A stretch of DNA of 64,000 nucleotides from positions 31,586,505 to 31,650,504 of the forward strand of contig CM026571.1 in NCBI GenBank assembly GCA_015143295.1. Reading direction: 5' to 3'. This document shows positions 57,091-64,000 of this stretch, in pieces; position 1 is the first letter of the stretch; the number at the start of each line of letters is the position of its first letter. The notes below the pieces were generated by a model. The model had not been told where the DNA came from, did no database searches, and saw only the letters and a program-made list of their open reading frames with translations. This DNA comes from Tetracentron sinense (Eukaryota; Streptophyta; Magnoliopsida; Trochodendrales; Trochodendraceae). Position numbers and translations under genes: made by a program.

Positions 57091-58020
57091 AAGCATGAAC
57101 CCGCAACAGAGAGCAGATATGATCAGTTTCCTGAGAAGCTATAGAGATGTCTTCGCCTGTTCATATGCAGAAATGCTAGGCTTAGATCCAGCATTGGTAG
57201 TACACAGACTACCCCTGAACCTTAATGTCAGATCAGTTAAGCAGAAACTGAGACGGATGAGACCCAAATGGTCACAGAAGGTCAAGGAAGAAGTTAAAAA
57301 GCAGATCAACGCAGGTTTCCTGGCAGTTGCAACCTACCTTGAGTGGTTAGCCAACATCGTACCGGTACCCAAAAAGGAAGGTAAAGTCCGAATGTGTATC
57401 GACTACTAAAATCTGAACAGGGCAAGCCCCAATGACAACTTTCCTCTCCCACACATCGATATTCCGGTCAACAATACTGTTGTGCATGAGACTCTCTCAT
57501 TTATGGATGGTTTCTCTGGGTACAACCAAATCAAGATGGCAGAGGAAGACATGGAGAAAACCTCCTTCATCACATCTTGGGGCACATTCTGCTACAAGGT
57601 CTGCCCTTTAGACTCAAAAACGTAGGGGCCACCTACCAGAGGGCCATGATAGCCTTGTTTCACGACATGATCCACAAGTCCACTGAAATCTATGTGGATG
57701 ACATGATCAAGTCTCCTACTATTGAGCAGCACCCAGAGGACTTGAAGAGACTCTACGACAGACTCTAAGAGTACGGCTTGAGACTGAATCCAGCCAAATG
57801 TGTCTTTGAAGCCTCATCAAGAAAAGTCCTTGGCTTCATAGTCAGCAAGAGAGGCATTGAGATCGATCCAGCTAAAGCCAGAGCTATCATTGAAATGCCA
57901 GCACCCCAAACTGAAAAAGAAAATCTATGGTTTCCTGGGTATAATTCAGTACATCAGCAGATTCATTTCTCAGTTTACTCCGATATATGAGCCGATCTTC
58001 AAGCTTCTTCGGAAGAACAC
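57091..58020 (+). pseudogene. Reverse transcriptase remnant of D
   Basis: Blocks in order: ...FLRSYRDVFACSYAEMLGLD (57130-57190), NIVPVPKKEGKVRMCIDY (57350-57405), MDGFSGYNQIKMAEEDMEKT-like (57500-57560), the FRLKNVGATYQRAM block (57610-57650), the YVDD catalytic motif (57690), and LNPAKCVFEASS (57785-57820). Many breaks. Confidence 0.9.
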
Positions 58021-59060
58021 GCCGACAGTCTAGACAGAAGAATGCCAAGAAGCCTTTGACAGAATAAATCAGTATCTTCTGAATCCTCTAGTCCTTGTGC
58101 CTCCTACACCGGGACGGCTACTACTACTCTACATCTCTTTACAAGAGACCTCCATGGGATGCGTCCTGGCACAACATGACGGGACAGGCAGAACTAAACA
58201 AGTCATCTACTACATCAGTAAACACCTGCTAGAGTATGAAGAGCGGTACAGCCCTCTTGAGAAGACATGTCTGGCACTGGTATAGGCTACTCAGCGTCTC
58301 CGGTACTATCTACTTTTTTATCCGGTAATTCTGATCTCCCAGATGGACTCATTCAAATACTTACTAGAAAAGTCAACCACCACCGGAAGGACTGCCTGAT
58401 GGCTCATGATGTTGTCTGAATTCAACATTACGTACATAACACAGAAATCAATCAAGAGGCAGGCGATAGCAGATCATCTCACCCACAGTCCAGCACAGGA
58501 CTACGTGTCTGTACATGATCAGTTTCCAGACGAAACCATCTTGTGTACAGAAGCAAGCAAACATGAATACTCTGGCTGGGAGTTGTACTTTAACAAAGCT
58601 ACCAACAATCATGGGCATGGGGTAGGAGTAGTCTTGATCTCACCTAAGGGAGCACACCTCCATATCTCAGTCAAGCTGAAGTTCAGATGCTCCAACAATG
58701 AGGCAAAATACGAGGCATGCATCACTGGACTGAAAGAAGCCCTGAACATCGGGATTGAAGAGGTAGACATCTACGGTGACTCATCTTTAGTGATCTGTCA
58801 GGTGAATGAATCTTGGGCCATCTGAGAAGTAAAGCTAGTCCCGTACTTGGCCTACCTCAATCTTCTAATCAGTCAGTTCTGAAGAATCAGCTTCAGCCAC
58901 TGGTCCAGGAACCAGAACAGATTTGCTGAGCACTAGCTACTCTTGCTTCCATGGTAATGATCCCTACAGACATCATACTCTAGCCAATCAAAATTCAACA
59001 ACAGGATCAGCCTGCCTATTGCCTTCAGATTGAGGAGGTATCAGGCAATAAGCCTTGGTA
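58021..59060 (+). pseudogene. RNase H region of D
   Basis: Connection and first RNase H-like block (LYISLQETSMGCVLAQHDG, near 58125; YSPLEKTCLAL near 58255), then the second domain WELYFNKATNNHGHGVGVVL (58580-58640), EAKYEACITGLKEAL (58700-58745) and VDIYGDSSLVICQVN (58765-58810). The second block is the Tat-type additional RNase H (family knowledge). Confidence 0.8.
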
Positions 59061-60257
59061 TACAGACATAAAGCAGTATCTCGAGGATGGGACCTTCCCA
59101 CTCGATGCTACCAAGACAAACCATCGAGCAATCAGAAGACTGGTCATTCAGTTTGTCATCTCAGGAGGAATCTTGTATAAGAGATCGCCGAACCTACTTT
59201 GGCTCAGATGCCTAGATACCAGTGAAACAGCACGGGTAGTCGAAGAAGTTCACGGAGGAACTTGTGGCCCACGCATAAATGGGTTGATGTTATCTAATAA
59301 GATTTTGAGGCTAGGCTACTACTGGTCTACCATGGACTCTGACTGCTGCAGGCATGTACAGAAGTGCCACCAGTGCCAAATCTACGTTGACAGAGTAAAT
59401 GCTCCGCCAAATCAACTGCATAATCTCACTGCTCCTTGGCCATTCTCCGCTTGGGCCATCGATGTCATCGGACCCATAGCTCCGAAAGCATCCAACGGAC
59501 ATCGATTCATCCTGGTAGCAATTGATTATTTCACCAAATGGGTCGAGGTAGCCTCTTATACCAGCGTCACAGCCTCAATGGTTCAGCGTTTTTTAAAAAG
59601 AGATATCATCTGCCGATATGGGGTCCCGTATGAGATTGTAACAGACAATGCCCTCAACTTCTGCAACAAGGGGATGACGGACCTCTGCCAAAAATTCAAG
59701 ATCCAACATCACAACTCTACGCCATACAGGCCACAGACCAATGGTGCAGTTGAAGCCGCCAAAAAGAATCTGAAGAAGATCATCGAGAAGATGGCCACCA
59801 AGTACTCTGCCTGGCATGAAATGCTCCCTTACGCACTCATGGCCTACAGAGCGTCCATCTGAACCTCAACAGGAGCAACACCATTCTCTCTGACCTATGG
59901 TATGGAAGCAGTCCTCCCCGTCAAAGTACAGATTCCATCACTCCAGGTGTTAATGGAAGCAAAACTCTCAGAAGCAGAATAGGCCCAGACTCGCTATGAG
60001 CAGTTGAATCTGATTGAAGAGCGGCGACTGAAAGCCATCAACCACTCTCAGGCCTATTAGAGGCGCATGGCTAGGGCATTCAACAGAAAATTCAAGCCAA
60101 GAAGCATCAAGATCAACGACCTTATTTTCTGAAAAATGTTGCCAAACCGCCCTGACCCAAGGGGCAAATTCACTCCCAACTATGAAGGCCCATACGTCGT
60201 CCGAGACAAATTCTCTGGCAGTGCCCTTCGACTCGGGCGTATGGATGACGAAGACCT
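59061..60257 (+). pseudogene. Integrase remnant of D
   Basis: Zinc-binding part with HGGTCGPRINGLMLSNKILR (near 59250) and CRHVQKCHQCQIY (59350-59390), core AIDVIGPIAPKASNGHRF (59455-59510), AIDYFTKWVEVASY (59520-59560), IVTDNALNFCNKG (59635-59675), YRPQTNGAVEAAKKNLKKI (59725-59780), and C-terminal part with PRGKFTPNYEGPYVV-like words near 60165-60200. No chromodomain. Broken in a few places. Confidence 0.9.
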
Positions 60258-60514
60258 TGTTGGCCAGGAAATGACCCTAAAGGGAGGGTGAATAGGGTCT
60301 AAGGCAGATTTAAAAACAAATGAACTACAGGTTCAATGAGCAGAATAAAGAAAGATATGCAACAAGCTAAAACAATAGAATATCAAAAGAAGGAGAAAAG
60401 AGATAAGGAGAGGGCAAACTCAAGATTTGTTCTCGAGGTTCAGTAAACCAGCCTACTCCCCGCCTCAGCTTCCAGCTAGAGGATTCACCACGATTCTAAT
60501 TGATTTTATTCAAT

Positions 60515-62603
60515 GAAGGTAGGAATAACATTCACCTTTGCGACTTTGAAATTGTTAAGTCAAATCCACGTTAGAATAGTACTCGCAAAACTTCACAAGT
60601 CTCAAGTCTCAAGTCTCCTGTCGATTCACACGAACCTTCTTTTTCCTTTAAAGCTTTCTCTAATGGAAGCTAATGGCCCTTCCAAATTCTCATGCTCTTT
60701 TATCTTTTCTTTGATCCAAGAACCTTTCTTGATCAAACAAGATCCACTCTTGATCTTCAAAGAACTTGTTCTTGATCATCAAGATCAAAAACCAAACAAA
60801 AAGGAAGAAGGGGATGAGTGACCGTACACCCTCAAAGGGGGAGAGGGCTGGGCGTGAACTTGAGGAGAGGGAGAGAAGAAAAATTCTGGAGAATTATATT
60901 ATTTTAAAGGGCTGGGCATCCAATCCTTTATATATAAGTTCCCTCTTGGTTGCTTGAATTGTAATCCAATTATAATTCATTAACCTTATCCTAATCTAAT
61001 TAGGATTCCTCAATAGTTTCCTATATTGATTATTCTCCTAATCCAATTAGGATTAATCTTAAAAGAAACTAACCTTATCCATTAGTAACTAATCTTATCC
61101 TTATCCAATAAGGAATCTTAAATTAGTAACTAACTAATGGAATCCCTAACAATTAGGGAATCTTTAATTAGTAACTAAGTAACTAACTAACTAACCTTAT
61201 CCAATAAGGTGTTAATTAATTAGAAACTAATTAAACTAAAATTTCCTCCATGAAGTGGGCGTCCCACCCTAGGTGGGTCCCACCCCACACGCCTAAAGGG
61301 TTTCCAAAACCCTCTTGGTCACTTGAATTATTCTTTTATAATAATTCCCAATGGGTCCTACCCATTTGGTTTTTCACATCCAATGTGATTCCACCTTTTA
61401 GAGCTTCACTATACCATATAGTGATTACTTAGAGAAATTAATTAATTTAATTAATAATTAAATTAAATACTTTAAGAAAGTCCTTGTGTGTGGGATCTAA
61501 AGGGATCTCCTATTTCCGGTTGTGGGACCAAGTACTCAACATTTTTGGTTAAAGCATTGTTACTAGGAAACACCTTTCCTACACTCCATTAGGATTATAG
61601 AATTTTATCTATATCCCTGGACTTCCACCAATCACAATTAATGTCCATTAACACAATATGATTATCCTCCAGAAATTAGAGAATTACTTGTAAGTACCAT
61701 CTCACAATATATTACAAATAAATCCTTCCACATTCCGATATCACTTGTAAGCTTCCGGGATTGGAACAATTCCACTGTCTTAGTCTCTAGCTTATGAATA
61801 GAACTCTTTCTCATGATTACTTTTCATTGAACTGAACCTCCAAAACACTTTTGAAGAAACATTAGAAAATAACTGACATGTATATTTATATATACTTTTC
61901 CATATTAAAAATATCAACTTCGATAAAAACCATTTTACCGAAAAGCACAAGTACTGGATTTAACAGTTCAGCTCAATAAGTATCACCTTGATATTATTAT
62001 CTCCAATTAAGGAGTTGTGGATTCCTTATTGAGTGTTTACACACTTCTCCAAACATTGTGTACATGACCCAACGTACTCGGAGTTAATCCTGTGTATTGG
62101 ACATTACCGATTGGCACATCAAAGCCATATAGACAGATGTTTGAGAAGATGTTAACCTCTCAGGTCTAAGGACAATTTGTCAAATGGATAACCCTAATAC
62201 AATCTGACAGTGTATTCCATAGGGTATCCACTAGTGACCCCGTTCAGTATTATGTACTTGTTATATATACTCACATGTTAATCAAGAGTCACCACTCTCT
62301 GTGAATGAGATTCATCACACTATCTCATAGAACTACACATGTGCAAGTCATGATGAAGTACGGCGCCCAACCAGTACTCTAGAGGCTTCGAACAATATTA
62401 GGTTTACAAGGAACCGGAAAATCATATCTATTCGCAACCTTTGCATGATTTTCCTACAATGTTACCTATGGAACTTTATGTCTTCATCATATGAGACAGT
62501 AATTAATATAAATACCCATTATAGTTGGTTGTGTGAATATGATGCTTGTCTAATCAACATAGAAAAGTCTTTTATTGGCTTTCGAGGGCATATATGTCCA
62601 ACA
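60515..62603 (-). mobile_element. G: copia-type solo LTR or LTR fragment
   Basis: The right end TATATGTCCAACA (minus TGTTGGACATATATGCCC) and its layout parallel the LTR of F (TGTTAGAYATRATGCCC): stretches such as TTTCCTACAATGTTACCTATGG recur in F as TTTCCTACAATATATCCTATGG. TATA (minus) at 60927-60934 (TATATAAAGG). The left edge, placed at TGAAGG by analogy with F, is uncertain by about 100 bases and no target duplication was found. No coding region. Confidence 0.55.
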
Positions 62604-63123
62604 CCTTAATCATACTGCCTCCTTCACAGGTGGAGTCCAAACCCTTACAATCTCTCTTATAGGTCGAGATATTACCTTACAAGCTCTCCTTTAGGCCGAG
62701 CTGAAAACCTCTCAAGAGCACAACCCTCTCTTGGTATAACTGAAGCAACAACTTCAGTGCAAGAATCTTGGACTCTTGACTACTATCAAATAAATAAGTC
62801 TTGGATTGAGAATCCGAAATGAAAGCTCCTTAAATGAGCTGGATAAGAGTGAAATACAAACTCTAATAAAGTCCCTCAAAGGAAATGTGAATTGAATGAG
62901 CTCAAGAGAGACTTTTGGGGATTTTCTAAATGTGAGAGTGAGTGAGAATCAATAGCAATGAATAAGGGATCAATAGGAGTTATTGCAGTGATCAAGAGTT
63001 GTATGTAGTTCATAAATGAACTCCTTTTATAGCATTTTATCCAATAGTGCCGTTAGGGTAACATTAAATGATTTTGGGTCCGTTGCAAACTAGCCGTTAT
63101 AAAAAATTTCTGTTTCAGACATG

Positions 63124-63337
63124 ATTTCGTCAACGAAGTGGAGTTCCCACTTGAGTTCGTCGCCGAATTCAAAAGAAAGAATTGGATTCTAAAAAATCCT
63201 ATAATGACTTCGTCGTCGAATTTTAACCCAACCAAAGATTTCGTCGCCGAAATCAAGAGGCAGAACTGAATTGAGAAAATTATGTCATGACTTCGTCGCC
63301 GAATTCAATCTTCACAGAGAATTCATCGATGAATTCA
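63124..63337 (-). promoter_or_regulatory. E LTR palindrome array (TTCGTCGCCGAA)
   Basis: About six units: TTTCGTCAACGAAG, GTTCGTCGCCGAATTC, CTTCGTCGTCGAAT, TTTCGTCGCCGAAA, CTTCGTCGCCGAATTC and ATTCATCGATGAATTC. They lie 90-310 bases upstream of the TATA box in the minus reading. Confidence 0.72.
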
Positions 63338-63867
63338 GAGTAAAAATTCTGAATTCAGTCTAGAATCAGACCGAAGGGATGTGATTGATTTCCTAGGTCA
63401 ATTAGCTATACTCTTATCATAATTTTATGATTAATTAGAGCTTTAGAGTGATCTTCAAAAAGTGTCCTAGGCTCTTATGGTCAATCTATGATTCTTGAGC
63501 TTTTCAACTTACCATTCTTTTGAGGACTTTTTACATAAGTCCTATACATTCTCAGAATAACAAGTAAATACATTCAGAATGATGAGAGATGATCTTGGCT
63601 TGACTTGGGTCTTGTGATTTTGCCTTTTGTCTTCAATGGTCCTGACTTGGACTAAGGTCTTATCTTGAATCTTCATCTTGTATTCAGTGAGTTGAACTTC
63701 CTCTTGGGTAATTTCCATCCTTTTTCATGATTGGAGTGCTATCAACTTATGTGATCTGAAATGTTCACGCACTTAAACGGGTTTAGTAGTACCAAATATT
63801 TCATTATATTATTATGTTATTATCAAAATTATTAAGGGTACTTATGGTTGTAACCCTGAGGCTAATA

Positions 63868-63985
63868 ATCTCTCCCTTTTTGATGATGACATAACAATGT
63901 AATGAAATTGGGTTAAGCTCCCCCTCACAACATGTTTTTCATAAAATCTTTGAGATAAGCTCCCCCTAAATATATGCATTAAAAA
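63868..63985 (-). other. Multiple polypurine tracts of E
   Basis: Minus strand AAAAAGGGAGAGAT next to the LTR, followed within 110 bases by two AGGGGGAGCTTA tracts. Same arrangement as B at 19014-19110. Confidence 0.8.
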
Positions 63986-64000
63986 AATAATCACAGTTGT

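Larger units (their letters stand above)
47698..60257 (+). mobile_element. Element D: Tat/Ogre-type LTR retrotransposon (fossil)
   Basis: Plus-strand relative of A: 5' LTR (47698-50127), primer site, leader, ORF1, gag, protease, reverse transcriptase, RNase H and integrase. It stops at the LTR of Sirevirus E (60258), so its 3' region and 3' LTR are not in the window. A foreign insert with a plastid-type tRNA gene lies at about 54457-54892. Broken in well over a dozen places; the domain order is fully readable. Confidence 0.9.
60258..63867 (-). repeat. 3' LTR of E (interrupted by G)
   Basis: Sirevirus-like at 60258-60500 and 62604-63867. It has a minus-strand TATA box GCTATAAAAGGAG (63025-63031) and a palindrome array (63124-63337). 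The inner edges overlap slightly in homology to the B LTR, so the two pieces may not be one simple interrupted LTR. Confidence 0.65.
60258..64000 (-). mobile_element. Element E: Sirevirus-type Ty1/copia, LTR end only
   Basis: 3' LTR (60258-63867) and first internal bases of a minus-strand Sirevirus; the rest is beyond the window. The LTR start TGTTGGCCAGGAAATGACCC resembles TGTTGCCTAAGGAATGGATCC of B, and the right end with multiple polypurine tracts is nearly the same as in B. It is interrupted by a copia-type LTR (G). Confidence 0.78.

Overview
This window looks like gene-poor, repeat-rich DNA from a flowering plant, probably a eudicot with a large genome. I found no host protein-coding gene. 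Almost every base belongs to LTR retrotransposons and solo LTRs nested inside one another, all decayed. The lineages are plant-specific: Tat/Ogre-type Ty3/gypsy (primer site of the TCTGGCGACTC type, RNase H and integrase domains, an extra ORF upstream of gag, tandem repeats before the 3' LTR), Sirevirus-type Ty1/copia (several AAAGGGGGAG polypurine tracts), and a Tork-like Ty1/copia with a tRNA-iMet primer site.

Layout. 1-18412: Tat/Ogre element A (minus strand; its left LTR starts before the window), with solo LTR S1 (1121-3638) in its 3' LTR. 18413-37268: Sirevirus B (minus), whose left LTR is cut by A. Inside B sits copia element F (19657-34353, minus, target duplication CATAG), which carries solo LTRs S2 (27003-29316) and S3 (31850-34158). 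About 37331-47697: element C, a partial relative of A (minus), with solo LTR S4 (40679-45638) in its gag and solo LTR S5 (42147-44357) inside S4. 47698-60257: element D, another relative of A but on the plus strand, joined head to head with C. D carries a small insert containing a plastid-type trnS-UGA. 60258-64000: the LTR and first internal bases of Sirevirus E (minus), interrupted by a copia-type LTR G.

Relative age follows from nesting and a by-eye LTR comparison: B is older than A and F, and the five solo LTRs form the top layer (S5 is younger than S4). LTR divergence is roughly 5% for F, 8-9% for A and about 12% for the short comparable part of B. These point to insertions over the last few million years at usual plant rates. 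All coding parts are fossils with many breaks.

The most interesting signals are non-coding. (1) The LTRs of A, C and D carry sets of short stem-loops with the core AATGGCGGTA...TACCGCCATT. Their arms vary together (GGC/GCC or GTC/GAC), and the two LTRs of A differ by a paired change. (2) All five solo LTRs and both Sirevirus LTRs have an array of CG-rich palindromes just upstream of the TATA box or its expected place, each with its own word (ACCGATCGATCGGT, GACGATCGATCGTC, CTACGATCGATCGTAG, CTCGTCGACGAG, TTCGTCGCCGAA). (3) The solo LTRs share a small stem-loop around CTGAGTAY/RTACTCAG and a family-specific tandem-repeat block. (4) A plastid tRNA gene lies inside a retrotransposon.
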